Below are positions 1-8,259 of a stretch of 64,000 nt of DNA, piece after piece. The position numbers and the translations under genes were made by a program. Below the pieces are notes generated by a model. That model saw only the letters and a list, made by a program, of their open reading frames with translations, ran no database searches and was not told the DNA's origin. Within the stretch, counting starts at the first letter, position 1. Each line of letters begins with the position of its first letter. The stretch spans positions 7,874,001 through 7,938,000 of the forward strand of contig NZ_CP109499.1 of the NCBI RefSeq assembly GCF_036231965.1, written 5' to 3'. Source of the stretch: Streptomyces sp. NBC_01428 (GTDB lineage Bacteria > Actinomycetota > Actinomycetes > Streptomycetales > Streptomycetaceae).

Positions 1-4
1 CGCC

Positions 5-1291
5 GTGCCGCCTCCGCCGCTCCCCGGGCTCCGGGGTCGCCTGGTCCCCGGTGCCCCCGCGCACGACGACCGGAGCTGTCCCGTCGCCGGGGACGGCCGG
101 ACCGCCCCGGGAGCGCGCACGGGCACGCACCGCGCCGATCCGGCTCCCGGTCCGGCTCCCGTTCCGGAGCGGCCGGACCCCGGCTTCCACGAACTGCTCC
201 GCGCCGCCGGTGAGTTCGTGGTCCTGCACCACACCGAGGAGCGTCTCGGCGATCCGGCCGGCCGTCTCGCCGCCGTGCGTGCGGAGATCGCGGACACGGG
301 GACCTACCGGCACACCACGGGCGAACTGGTCTTCGGCGCGCGGGTCGCCTGGCGCAACGCCAACCGCTGCATCGGCCGGCTGTACTGGAACTCGCTGACG
401 GTGCGCGACCGCAGGGACGTGCGGGACGCACAGGGGGTCGCGGAGGAGTGCGCGGAGCACCTGCGCGAAGCCACCCGTGACGGCCGCATCCGGGCCCTCA
501 TCACCGTCTTCGCGCCCGACGCGCCGGACCGGCCGGCCCCCAGGATCTGGAACGAACAGCTCGTCCGGTACGCCGGGTACCCGCGTCCCGACGGCGGCGT
601 GACCGGCGACCCGCGCAACACCGGCCTCACCGACGCCGCCCGCCGGCTCGGCTGGCCCGGCGGCCCCGGCACCCCCTTCGACGTCCTGCCGCTGCTGGTC
701 CAGGACGCCGGTGCCCGGCCGCGCTGGTTCGAGCTGCCCGAGGACGCGGTCCTCGAAGTCGATCTCACGCACCCGGAGCACGCCTGGTGGCCCTCCCTCG
801 GCCTGCGCTGGCACGCGGTGCCCGCCCTCTCCGACATGTGCCTGGAGATCGGCGGCATCTGCTACCCCGCCGCGCCGTTCAACGGCTGGTACATGGGCAC
901 CGAGATCGGCGCCCGCAACCTCGCCGACACCGACCGCTACGACCTGCTGCCCGTCGTCGCCGAACGCCTCGGCCTCGACACCCGTACCGACCGCTCCCTG
1001 TGGAAGGACCGCGCCCTGGTCGAGCTGAACCGTTCCGTCCTGCACTCCTTCGACAGCGCCGGGGTCACGGTCACCGACCACCACACCGAGTCCCGGCGCT
1101 TCCTCACGCACCTGGGCCGCGAGGAACGGAAGGGCCGCCGGGTGGGCGCCGAGTGGTCGTGGATCGTGCCGCCGATCTCCGCCAGTGCCACGCCGGTCTT
1201 CCATCGCACCTATGAGACCGTCGAACGGAACCCGGCCTACGTGCACCACCCGGAGGCACTCGAACGAGCCCGGGGCGCGGGCGACTTGTGA
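5..1291 (+). CDS. nos: Bacterial nitric oxide synthase, oxygenase-only
   Basis: Heme enzyme that oxidises L-arginine to citrulline and nitric oxide using tetrahydrobiopterin or folate. The block WRNANRCIGRLYWNSL carries the proximal heme thiolate, Cys122 in this frame. GWYMGTEIG holds the arginine-binding glutamate (about residue 300), and EWSWIVPPIS near residue 383 is the conserved C-terminal pterin/dimer segment. No flavin reductase domain follows, as is normal for bacterial NOS, so electrons must come from a separate reductase. The homologous core begins near residue 58 (DPGFHELLRA); the first 57 residues are Pro/Arg-rich low complexity. The window edge lies 4 bases upstream, so the GTG start used here is only the first in frame and the true start could be further left or downstream. 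Family assignment is very secure. Confidence 0.93.
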   Translation: MPPPPLPGLRGRLVPGAPAHDDRSCPVAGDGRTAPGARTGTHRADPAPGPAPVPERPDPGFHELLRAAGEFVVLHHTEERLGDPAGRLAAVRAEIADTGTYRHTTGELVFGARVAWRNANRCIGRLYWNSLTVRDRRDVRDAQGVAEECAEHLREATRDGRIRALITVFAPDAPDRPAPRIWNEQLVRYAGYPRPDGGVTGDPRNTGLTDAARRLGWPGGPGTPFDVLPLLVQDAGARPRWFELPEDAVLEVDLTHPEHAWWPSLGLRWHAVPALSDMCLEIGGICYPAAPFNGWYMGTEIGARNLADTDRYDLLPVVAERLGLDTRTDRSLWKDRALVELNRSVLHSFDSAGVTVTDHHTESRRFLTHLGREERKGRRVGAEWSWIVPPISASATPVFHRTYETVERNPAYVHHPEALERARGAGDL

Positions 1292-1514
1292 CGCGGGACG
1301 TCCGAAGCGCCTCGGCCTCCGGGTGCCCGGACACGGCCGGACCACGCGGAGGCGAAGGACACCGCCCCCGCGGAGGCGCGGGCCGACGCGTTCGTGCACG
1401 CGGCCGGCGTGAGGCCTGGCGGCCATCGGTGCCCGTACACCGGCCCTGGTCTAGACCGCAGGACCCCGGCTGCTACCGTCGCCCCCGAGCAGGCGGGACC
1501 GAGAGGGGACAGCT

Positions 1515-2561
1515 GTGACAGGCGGCGGCAGGCGGCAACAGAGGGCGTACATCGGCTCGTTCACGGCGGCGGGAGGTCGCGGTGTCCTCACCGCGGCCGT
1601 GGACCCGGACAATGGCGCGCTGACCGTCCTGAGCGCGGTCGACGGAGTCCCCGACCCCTCGTACCTGGCCCTGTCTCCTGCCGGGGACCACCTCTACGCC
1701 GTCAGCGAGACGGCCGACGGTGCCGTGGCCGCCTACCGCGTGCACGCCGACAAACCGGAACTGACCGGCCCGCCGACCCGGATCGGCGGCAGTGGCCCCA
1801 CGCACCTGAGCGTCTTCGACGGACACGTGCTGACCGCCAACTACGGCTCCGGCAGCGTCTCCGTCCTGCCCGTGCGTCCCGGCGGCGGTCTCGCCGGGGC
1901 CGCGTCCAGCGTGCTCCGCCACACCGGTTCGGGACCGCACACGCCCCGCCAACAGGGCCCGCACGCCCACCAGGTGCAGCCCGACCCCACCGGCCGCTGG
2001 GCGGTCAGCGTGGACCTCGGCACGGACTCCGTCCGTGTCTGCGCCCTCGACGGCGGCGAACTCACCGTGCACCGCGAGATCGCCCTGCGCCCCGGTTCCG
2101 GGCCGCGCCACCTCGCCTTCCACCCCGGCGGCGAACACGCCTACGTCCTCAACGAACTCGCCCCGACCGTCACGGTCTGCCGCTGGGATGCCGCCGAGGG
2201 CTCGCTGCGGCCGGTCGGCGAGACGCCGGTGCTGACCGGTGTCCCGGACGGTGACGCGTTCCCGTCGGGCATCGCCGTCTCGCCCGACGGCCGCTTCGTG
2301 TGGACCGCCACACGTGGCCAGGACGTCGTCTCCGTCCTCACGCCCGACGCGGTGGGCGAGGGACTCCGACTGGTCGCCACGGTGCCCTGTGGCGGCGTCT
2401 GGCCCCGCGCGCTGACCGTCGATCCCTCGGGCCGCTTCCTGTACGCCGCCAACGAGCGCTCCGGCGACGTGACCTGGTTCGTCGTGGACCCGGACACGGG
2501 CGTGCCGCGCCGCGGTGGGTCGGTCGAGGCGCCCGCCGCGTCCTGCGTGGTGTTCGGCTGA
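1515..2561 (+). CDS. Lactonase-family seven-bladed beta-propeller (6-phosphogluconolactonase-like)
   Basis: 348 residues, the usual length of the YbhE/Pgl lactonase family. Repeating blades each end in motifs such as PSYLALSPAGDHLYAVSE and PRHLAFHPGGEHAYVLNE. The family hallmark GPHTPRQQGPHAHQV sits near residue 138-152, with several His residues of the presumed active-site cleft. Known members hydrolyse 6-phosphogluconolactone or related sugar lactones; the exact substrate here is not readable. No signal peptide, so cytoplasmic. GTG start with GAGAGGGGA a few bases upstream. The gene ends in front of a strong bidirectional hairpin shared with the convergent CbiX-like gene. It stands alone, not with pentose-phosphate genes, so physiological pathway remains open. 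Confidence 0.85.
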   Translation: MTGGGRRQQRAYIGSFTAAGGRGVLTAAVDPDNGALTVLSAVDGVPDPSYLALSPAGDHLYAVSETADGAVAAYRVHADKPELTGPPTRIGGSGPTHLSVFDGHVLTANYGSGSVSVLPVRPGGGLAGAASSVLRHTGSGPHTPRQQGPHAHQVQPDPTGRWAVSVDLGTDSVRVCALDGGELTVHREIALRPGSGPRHLAFHPGGEHAYVLNELAPTVTVCRWDAAEGSLRPVGETPVLTGVPDGDAFPSGIAVSPDGRFVWTATRGQDVVSVLTPDAVGEGLRLVATVPCGGVWPRALTVDPSGRFLYAANERSGDVTWFVVDPDTGVPRRGGSVEAPAASCVVFG

Positions 2562-2729
2562 GCGACCGCGTCGCCGCGGCTCCCGTGGGTGCCGGGCCTA
2601 GGCACCGACAGCGCCACGGTCACGGCCCTTCGTGCGGGACGACGGCGACCGTCTCGCCTGAGTGCGCCTACCGGGCGCGCAGAGCACCGACGGCATCCGG
2701 CGTCGGACGACGCCAGGCGCCCCGCACAC

Positions 2730-2768
2730 GGAAAGGGCCCGCTCCTGTCACAGGAGCGGGCCCTTTCC
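2730..2768. terminator. Bidirectional rho-independent-type hairpin
   Basis: Perfect 18-bp inverted repeat (arms 2730-2747 and 2751-2768) around a 3-nt TCA loop. It lies between the 3' ends of the convergent lactonase and CbiX-like genes. The arms end in GGAAAG/CTTTCC, so neither side has a long U-tract, as is common in Streptomyces terminators. Confidence 0.88.
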
Positions 2769-2821
2769 GTACGACCCGGACGCGCCGTCCGGGTCGGGGG
2801 CCCACGGTCGGGGCGCCCTGG

Positions 2822-3742
2822 TCAGCGGACCGGCGCACCCTGGGTCTGCGGCGGGGCGATGCCCAGCGCCGACGTGTACTGGGCCAGCGCGAGCTTGCCG
2901 ATCGCCGGGTACGGGCCGAGGGCCTCGGCGGCGTGGCAGCCGGCCTCCTTGGCCGCCGCTTCGAGCAGACCGGAGTCCAGCTCCGGGCCGATCAGGTACG
3001 GGGCCAGCGCGAGCTGCTGCGAACCGGAGTTGCGCAGTTCCTCGGCGACGGCCGCGATCGAGCCCTCCTCGTCGAGGGCCGCCGCCATCACGGGCACCGC
3101 GAGCCGCGCGGCGAGCAGCATGCCGGTGATGCCGGCTGCCTGAACGGCCTCCTCGCCGCCCACCGCGGCGAGCACGATACCGTCCGCGGCGGTCGCCACG
3201 GTGAACAGGCGCGCGCGGTCGGCGCGGGCCAGACCGGCCTCGGAGAGCCGCACGTGCAGCGCCTCGGCGAGCAGCGGGTGCGGGCCGAGGACATCGGTCA
3301 GTTCGGCCGCGACACGGCTCTCCATGACCGCCTGGCGGACGCGGCGCAGCAGCGCGTTGTCCGGACCGGCGAGCAGCGGCACGACGATGGCGACCGGGCC
3401 GTCGGGCTCGGCCACGTCGGAACCGGCGGCACGGGCCTGCTCGAAGCGCGCGGCGCGCTCCTCGGAGGCGTGGACCAGCGCGGACTGCAGCGTGGGGAAC
3501 TCGTCGTCCCCGTCCAGGTACCCGATACGGGCGTCGAGGCCGGGGAGCTCGGAGCGCGCGATGCTCACGACCTCCTCGGCGAGGCTGCGCGTGGCGGCGC
3601 TGGGGGTGCCCGGCACCGCGAGGAGGAGCGCGGGCGCGCCCTCGGGAGCCGCCAGGGGCTCCGGACGGCGGTGCCGTCCGGGCTGGCGGGGTCGCGGCAT
3701 TCGTACTGGCAGGCCGGACGCGGGCCCAGTGGGGGAGCTCAT
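2822..3742 (-). CDS. CbiX/SirB-like (sirohydrochlorin chelatase superfamily) protein, catalytic His replaced
   Basis: 306 residues with the two-lobed fold pattern of the CbiX/SirB class II chelatases: an N-terminal lobe with LLLAVPGTPSAATRSLAEEV (residues about 39-58) and a second lobe starting near LFTVATAADGIVL. Classical family members insert cobalt, nickel or iron into sirohydrochlorin using histidines in an AHGS-type loop and a second GYH-type loop. Here the first loop reads AVPGT and the second LLAGPDNAL, so both usual histidines are missing. No other siroheme or cobalamin gene is adjacent. I call it a family member with doubtful chelatase activity. The start lacks a good Shine-Dalgarno sequence; an internal ATG at residue 15 is an alternative. 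Transcription probably starts in the 3743-3820 gap. Confidence 0.68.
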   Translation of the reverse strand: MSSPTGPASGLPVRMPRPRQPGRHRRPEPLAAPEGAPALLLAVPGTPSAATRSLAEEVVSIARSELPGLDARIGYLDGDDEFPTLQSALVHASEERAARFEQARAAGSDVAEPDGPVAIVVPLLAGPDNALLRRVRQAVMESRVAAELTDVLGPHPLLAEALHVRLSEAGLARADRARLFTVATAADGIVLAAVGGEEAVQAAGITGMLLAARLAVPVMAAALDEEGSIAAVAEELRNSGSQQLALAPYLIGPELDSGLLEAAAKEAGCHAAEALGPYPAIGKLALAQYTSALGIAPPQTQGAPVR

Positions 3743-3820
3743 GGCGCCGCATGTTACTGGCTTCTCGGGTTCCCCTGTTCGGGGAGGGTGCAGGTGAGCG
3801 GTATCCGTCCGCTTTTGTCT

Positions 3821-3859
3821 GATGAGTTACGTACCGATCAGAAGTGATCGGTACTCATC
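3821..3859 (-). terminator. Hairpin downstream of GlcNAc-kinase-like gene
   Basis: Perfect 10-bp stem GTACCGATCA (3831-3840) / TGATCGGTAC (3845-3854) with a GAAG loop, extended by GATGA/TCATC across a small bulge. It lies 13 bases past the minus-strand stop at 3872 and upstream of the next minus-strand gene, so it probably terminates the ung-kinase transcript. Confidence 0.7.
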
Positions 3860-3871
3860 GCCTTGTCGGTC

Positions 3872-4969
3872 CTACGCCGAATTCAGAGCATCGATTTCCG
3901 GATAGGGCTTTTCAGCCACCACGTACAACATCCGGTCGTCCTGGGGGAGTGTGAGCCTGCCGTCCGCCAGGGCGACGGCGATCCGCAGCGCCCCGTCGAG
4001 CGGGTCCCCCGCGGCGGCCACCAGCCGCGCGTGCGGCACCCGCGCGGCCAACTCCTCGCGCAGCGGCGCGAGAAGCGGCTCGCCCATCCTGAACAGACCT
4101 CCGGTGAGCGCGAGGAGCGGCTCGCCGTCGGGCGGGCAGGCGGCCGCCGCCGACTCGGCCATGTGCCGTGCGGCGGACCGCAGGATGTCCGCGGCCACCG
4201 GGTCGCTCCCGGCGCGGGCGGCGACCTGCGGGGCGAAGGAGGCGAGCACGGCCGGCCGGTCGGTACGCGGGTACAGACGGCCCGGCAGCTCGGACATCGG
4301 CCCGAACACCTCCTCGGCCCCGGCCAGCAGCTCCGGCGAACCGCCCTGCCGCCCGTCGAAGGCCCGCAGAGCAGCCTCCAGGCCCGCTCGCCCGATCCAG
4401 GCGCCCCCGCCGCAGTCGCCGAGCAGATGGCCCCAGCCGTCGGCCCTGCGCCACGACGTGAGGTCGGTCCCGATCGCGATCATGCCGGTGCCCGCGGCGA
4501 TCACCGCACCGGCCCGCGGGCCGAGAGCGCCGGTGTACGCGGTCACCGCGTCGGCCACCAACGCGAGCCGCCGTACGCCGAGTTCACGCTCCAGAGCGGC
4601 GGGAAGCTCGTCCCGCAGCTCGTCACCGAGCGTCGCCAGGCCCGCCGCGCCGACGGCCACCGCCCCGAGCCGCACGGCGCCGGCGTCGTCCATCAGCCGG
4701 CCCGCCATCGGCAGCAGTTGCTCCAGCAGATGGGCGGCCGAGATGCCCCGCGGCCCGGTGCGGACCGGTTCCCCGGAGGTCAGGGGGTCACTCAGCGCGA
4801 TCGGTTCGGCGGCCGTCAGCCCTTCTCGACCTGCGGTGGTCCCGGCGTCGTACGCCGTCCCGTGCGCCGCGAGGACCGCGCGCAGCCCGGAACCGCCCGA
4901 GTCCACCGCCAGCACGACGGAGGGGCCCGGAGCGTCCTGGCGCGTCTCGCCTCCGGCGCCGGGGGTCAC
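3872..4969 (-). CDS. N-acetylglucosamine kinase-like BadF/BadG/BcrA/BcrD ATPase
   Basis: 365-residue actin/hexokinase-fold kinase. The phosphate-1 motif is VVLAVDSGGSGLRAVL near residues 18-33; AGAVIAAGTGMIAIGTD is the phosphate-2 region and GWGHLLGDCGGGAWIG the adenosine/sugar loop typical of ROK-unrelated GlcNAc kinases of the BadF family. These phosphorylate N-acetylglucosamine or N-acetylmuramic-type sugars, fitting chitin and cell-wall amino-sugar recycling. Its GTG start overlaps the TGA stop of the upstream uracil-DNA glycosylase by 4 bases (GTGA), so the two are translationally coupled. A hairpin follows the stop. The substrate is inferred from family only. Confidence 0.82.
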   Translation of the reverse strand: MTPGAGGETRQDAPGPSVVLAVDSGGSGLRAVLAAHGTAYDAGTTAGREGLTAAEPIALSDPLTSGEPVRTGPRGISAAHLLEQLLPMAGRLMDDAGAVRLGAVAVGAAGLATLGDELRDELPAALERELGVRRLALVADAVTAYTGALGPRAGAVIAAGTGMIAIGTDLTSWRRADGWGHLLGDCGGGAWIGRAGLEAALRAFDGRQGGSPELLAGAEEVFGPMSELPGRLYPRTDRPAVLASFAPQVAARAGSDPVAADILRSAARHMAESAAAACPPDGEPLLALTGGLFRMGEPLLAPLREELAARVPHARLVAAAGDPLDGALRIAVALADGRLTLPQDDRMLYVVAEKPYPEIDALNSA

Positions 4970-5643
4970 GGCAGACGCCAGTCCACCGGCTGGGCGCCCT
5001 GCCTGACCAGCAGGTCGTTGGCGCGGCTGAAGGGGCGGGACCCGAAGAAGCCGCGGTCGGCCGACATGGGGGAGGGGTGCGAGGACTCCACCGACGGCAG
5101 ATCACCCAGCAGAGGGCGGAGGTTGCGGGCGTCGCGGCCCCACAGGACGGACACCAGCGGGCGCCCGCGGGCGGCCAGCGCCCGGATCGCCTGCTCGGTG
5201 ACCTCCTCCCAGCCCTTGCCGCGGTGGGCGGCCGGGCTGCGGGGAGCCGTGGTGAGCGCCCTGTTGAGCAACAGCACGCCCTGCCGCGTCCACGGGGTGA
5301 GGTCGCCGTCGGACGGCTGCGGCAGCCCCAGGTCGGTGGTCAGCTCGCGGTAGATGTTGATCAGGCTCGGCGGCAGCGGACGCACGTCCGGGGCCACCGA
5401 GAACGACAGGCCCACCGCGTGTCCCGGTGTCGGGTACGGGTCCTGCCCGACGATGAGGACGCGCACCTCGTCGAAGGGCTGCTGGAACGCCCGCAGGACG
5501 TTCGCGCCGGCCGGTAGATAGGTGCGTCCCGCGGCGATCTCCGCGCGCAGGAAGTCGCCCATCTCGGCGATCCGTCCGGCGACGGGTTCGAGGGCTTTCG
5601 CCCAGCCCGGTTCGACGATTTCATGCAACGGTCGTGGTGCCAC
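4966..5643 (-). CDS. ung: Family 1 uracil-DNA glycosylase
   Basis: Removes uracil from DNA to start base-excision repair. 225 residues, the standard size. The water-activating loop GQDPY is at residues 66-70 with catalytic Asp68; LLLNRALT is the uracil-recognition strand, and HPSPMS (His189) is the minor-groove intercalation loop (consensus HPSPLS). The start MAPRPLHEIVEPGW matches the usual N-terminus. The kinase-like gene starts within its stop codon, an operon of unrelated functions. Streptomyces commonly carry more than one Ung paralogue, so this may be one of two. Confidence 0.95.
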   Translation of the reverse strand: MAPRPLHEIVEPGWAKALEPVAGRIAEMGDFLRAEIAAGRTYLPAGANVLRAFQQPFDEVRVLIVGQDPYPTPGHAVGLSFSVAPDVRPLPPSLINIYRELTTDLGLPQPSDGDLTPWTRQGVLLLNRALTTAPRSPAAHRGKGWEEVTEQAIRALAARGRPLVSVLWGRDARNLRPLLGDLPSVESSHPSPMSADRGFFGSRPFSRANDLLVRQGAQPVDWRLP

Positions 5644-5796
5644 GGCGTCACCCTACTGCCGCACCCACGACGGAGATCAACCGGTGCCGTCCGCCGATCA
5701 CGGATGACCGTTTCACCGGCACATCGGGCCTTCGCCGGACAAGATGCCTCTGCCCGTGGGGCGTTGAGGTCTCCCGGAACCGCGGACGGCCCGACG

Positions 5797-6882
5797 TCAG
5801 GCCAGGACCGCCGCGCGGACGCACAGGACGTCCGGCAGGTGCGAGGCGAGCTGCGCCCAGGAGTCGCCGTCGTCCGCGGACGCGTAGACCTCGCCGTTGC
5901 GATTGCCGAAGTACACACCGGCCGGGTCGGCGTCGTCCGTGCACAGGGCGTCGCGCAGCACCGTGCCGTAGTGGTCCCCCGTGGGCAGGCCCGCCGTGAG
6001 CGGCTCCCAGCTCCGTCCCGCGTCCGAGGTCCGGAAGACGCGGCATCTCCGGCCGGCCGGCACCCGGTCGGCGTCCGCGTTGATGGGGAAGACGTACGCC
6101 GTGTCGCCCCGGTGCGGATGGGTCGCCGCGGCGAATCCGAACGTCGACGGCAGGCCGGCGCCGATGTCGGTCCACCGTCCGCCCGCGTCGTCACTGCGGT
6201 ACACACCCCAGTGGTTCTGGAGGTAGAGGCGGTCGGGGTCCGCGGCGTCGCGCGCGACCTTGTGCACGCACTGCCCGAACTCCGGATCGGGGTCCGGCAG
6301 GAAGACCGCGGAGACACCGGAGTTGGCGGGCTCCCAGCTCGCGCCGCCGTCGCCGGTGCGGAACACGCCTGCCGTCGAGACGGCGACCGTGATCGCCTTC
6401 GGGTCGCGCTCGTCGGTCAGGATCGTGTGCAGCCCCTCACCGCCGCCGCCGGGCACCCACCGGGAACGGGTCGGGTGCTCCCAGAGGGGACGGACGAGTT
6501 CGAAGGACTCGCCCCGGTCCGTGGACCGGTACAGCGCGGCCGGCTCCGTCCCCGCGTACACCACGTCGGGCTCGGCCGCCGCCGGATGCAGCTGCCAGAC
6601 GCGCTCCAGGGACGCGCCCGTCTCCTTGGGGAACCGCACCGCCGGACGGGCCGGTTCGGTCCAGCTCCGGCCGAGGTCGTCCGAGTGGAACACGGAGGGA
6701 CCCCAGTGGGCGCTGTCCCCGCCCGCCAGCAGCCGCGGCCGATTCCCCCGGGTGTCGATCGCGACCGAGTACACGGCCTGCGCGTTGAAGTACGGACTCT
6801 CGTCGAACGCCCAGACACCGGAGTGCCGGCGGCCGATGAAGAGGCCCTTGCGTGTGCCCACGGTGAGAAGCACGTCGACCAT
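5797..6882 (-). CDS. Asp-box (BNR/sialidase-like) beta-propeller protein
   Basis: 361 residues, starting MVDVLLTVGTRKGLF with no signal peptide. Six Asp-box motifs (SxDxGxxW type) are visible: HSDDLGRSW, RSTDRGESF, RTGDGGASW, RSDDAGGRW, RTSDAGRSW and ASADDGDSW, defining a multi-bladed propeller like the WD40/YVTN/BNR superfamily. Automatic annotation often calls these exo-alpha-sialidase, but the catalytic Arg triad and Tyr/Glu pair of true sialidases are not evident, so enzymatic activity should not be assumed. It lies alone on the minus strand, 150 bases downstream of ung. Confidence 0.75.
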   Translation of the reverse strand: MVDVLLTVGTRKGLFIGRRHSGVWAFDESPYFNAQAVYSVAIDTRGNRPRLLAGGDSAHWGPSVFHSDDLGRSWTEPARPAVRFPKETGASLERVWQLHPAAAEPDVVYAGTEPAALYRSTDRGESFELVRPLWEHPTRSRWVPGGGGEGLHTILTDERDPKAITVAVSTAGVFRTGDGGASWEPANSGVSAVFLPDPDPEFGQCVHKVARDAADPDRLYLQNHWGVYRSDDAGGRWTDIGAGLPSTFGFAAATHPHRGDTAYVFPINADADRVPAGRRCRVFRTSDAGRSWEPLTAGLPTGDHYGTVLRDALCTDDADPAGVYFGNRNGEVYASADDGDSWAQLASHLPDVLCVRAAVLA

Positions 6883-7156
6883 GTCCGGTCACCTCCGCGA
6901 CCTTGTCGTCTGCGTCACCGGCCAGTCTGCACCGCGGCACTGACAACGACCGGCGACTCGCTGGTTCGCGCTGGTCGGACGGGGCGCGTCGGCGTCACCG
7001 CTGAGGACCCCGGAGGCCGGTCCGGAGAAGGCTCTCCGTGCGGCCTGGCGGTCCCGGGACCGACGAGCGGGCCCGAACACGTGAGCACCGTGGGGAGCGG
7101 GCGCGTAAGGGAGGGAGATGTGGCGGGTCGGCACGGCGGTGAGGAGGATGCCCTTG

Positions 7157-7735
7157 ATGGCGGCGTTCCGTGGTCCGAAGAGGTGGCTGTGGCGGTGGCG
7201 AGGCAACCCGCTGCGGCGGCGCAGCGATGCCCTGGAGGGCTGGGTCCTCCTGGCCGCCTGGGTGTTCACCGTGTTCGGCGGCGTGGTCACCGGTCTCGCG
7301 GCCACCCAGGCGGTCGAGGACGGTCTGGCCCGGCAGCGGGCGGCCTGGCACTCCGCGACCGCCCGGCTCACCGAGGACGTACCACCGGCGAGCGCGACCA
7401 GGTCAGGCGCCCGTGTCGTGTGGGCGAAGGCCCGCTGGACCACGGAGGACGGCGCGCCCCGCTCCGGACAGGTCCGCGTCCCGGCGGGCAGCGCGGCGGG
7501 CACCCCGGTGGCCGTGTGGACCGATCCTGAGGGCCGTCTGGTCGGCCGACCTGCCACCGTCGCCCAGGCCCGCGTCCGGGCGTCCCTGGTCGGCGCCCTC
7601 GTCGGCGTCAGCGCGGCGGGCATCCCCTTCGTCACCGGCCGGCTCGTCCGCGCCCGCCTGGAACGGCGCCGCATGGAGCAGTGGGACGCCGAATGGCAAC
7701 GGATCGGCCCGCTCTGGGGCCGCATGACCAGCTGA
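7157..7735 (+). CDS. Rv1733c-family two-span membrane protein
   Basis: Conserved actinobacterial membrane protein of unknown function. One helix is at about residues 27-50 (LEGWVLLAAWVFTVFGGVV), followed by an extracytoplasmic domain of about 90 residues containing WAKARWTTEDG, then a second helix ASLVGALVGVSAAGIPFVTG, and a basic C-terminus. This topology matches proteins annotated as Rv1733c family. I chose ATG 7157 because GAGGAGG (7141-7147) is spaced 9 bases from it; the in-frame ATG at 7148 directly abuts that ribosome site. Divergent from the Asp-box propeller gene across about 270 bases with no obvious site. Confidence 0.75.
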   Translation: MAAFRGPKRWLWRWRGNPLRRRSDALEGWVLLAAWVFTVFGGVVTGLAATQAVEDGLARQRAAWHSATARLTEDVPPASATRSGARVVWAKARWTTEDGAPRSGQVRVPAGSAAGTPVAVWTDPEGRLVGRPATVAQARVRASLVGALVGVSAAGIPFVTGRLVRARLERRRMEQWDAEWQRIGPLWGRMTS

Positions 7736-8259
7736 CCGGGACGGTCGCGTCGTCCCAGGCCCCGCATCTCGCAGGTTCTGCGGCGCCACTCCATGGACAG
7801 GGTCTGCCCTCTCCGTCCCGCGGTGCCCAGCACGCCGTCGAACCCCGCGCGCACGGCCGCTCCTGGCGTCGGGCCCCGGCGTGCCGCCAACCCGACTGCG
7901 GGCTGCCGACCCCGGCTCACGACGGCCACGGCACCCGCTTCTCTCACCCCAGCGGTCGCCGCACCCCCGACGGCCGCTCACCTGGGCCGGCCGGAGGGCA
8001 CCCCCCTGCCCAAAGGGCCGACGGCCCGCCGGTCTCTCCGCGACGACCCCAGGCGCGCCGTCGACGCCTGCTCAGCAGGGCTGTCGCAGCCGCCGGCCCG
8101 TACGCGGTCCGTCGGGCAGCGCGCCCCGCCCGCAGAGGCGGCCACGCCCCCGGTCGGCCCTTGTGGGCTGCCACCCACCCGCCCCCGTCCGCACGGTCAC
8201 CGAGGCGGCGCCCCCCCGTCCGCACAGTGACTGCGCCGGCGCACCAAGCCCGCTGCGGC
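7736..8259. other. 524-bp intergenic stretch without a supported gene
   Basis: Lies between the convergent Rv1733c-like and HEAT-repeat genes. Open frames exist in several phases, but their translations are Pro/Arg/Ala-rich with no recognisable domain and no ribosome site, as expected for shadows in C-rich DNA. The plus strand is markedly pyrimidine-rich. No strong terminator hairpin stood out. Confidence 0.5.

Noticed and set aside
5797..6882. Sialidase annotation for the Asp-box propeller
   Set aside because: Asp boxes alone do not show catalysis; the Arg triad and catalytic Tyr/Glu were not recognised.
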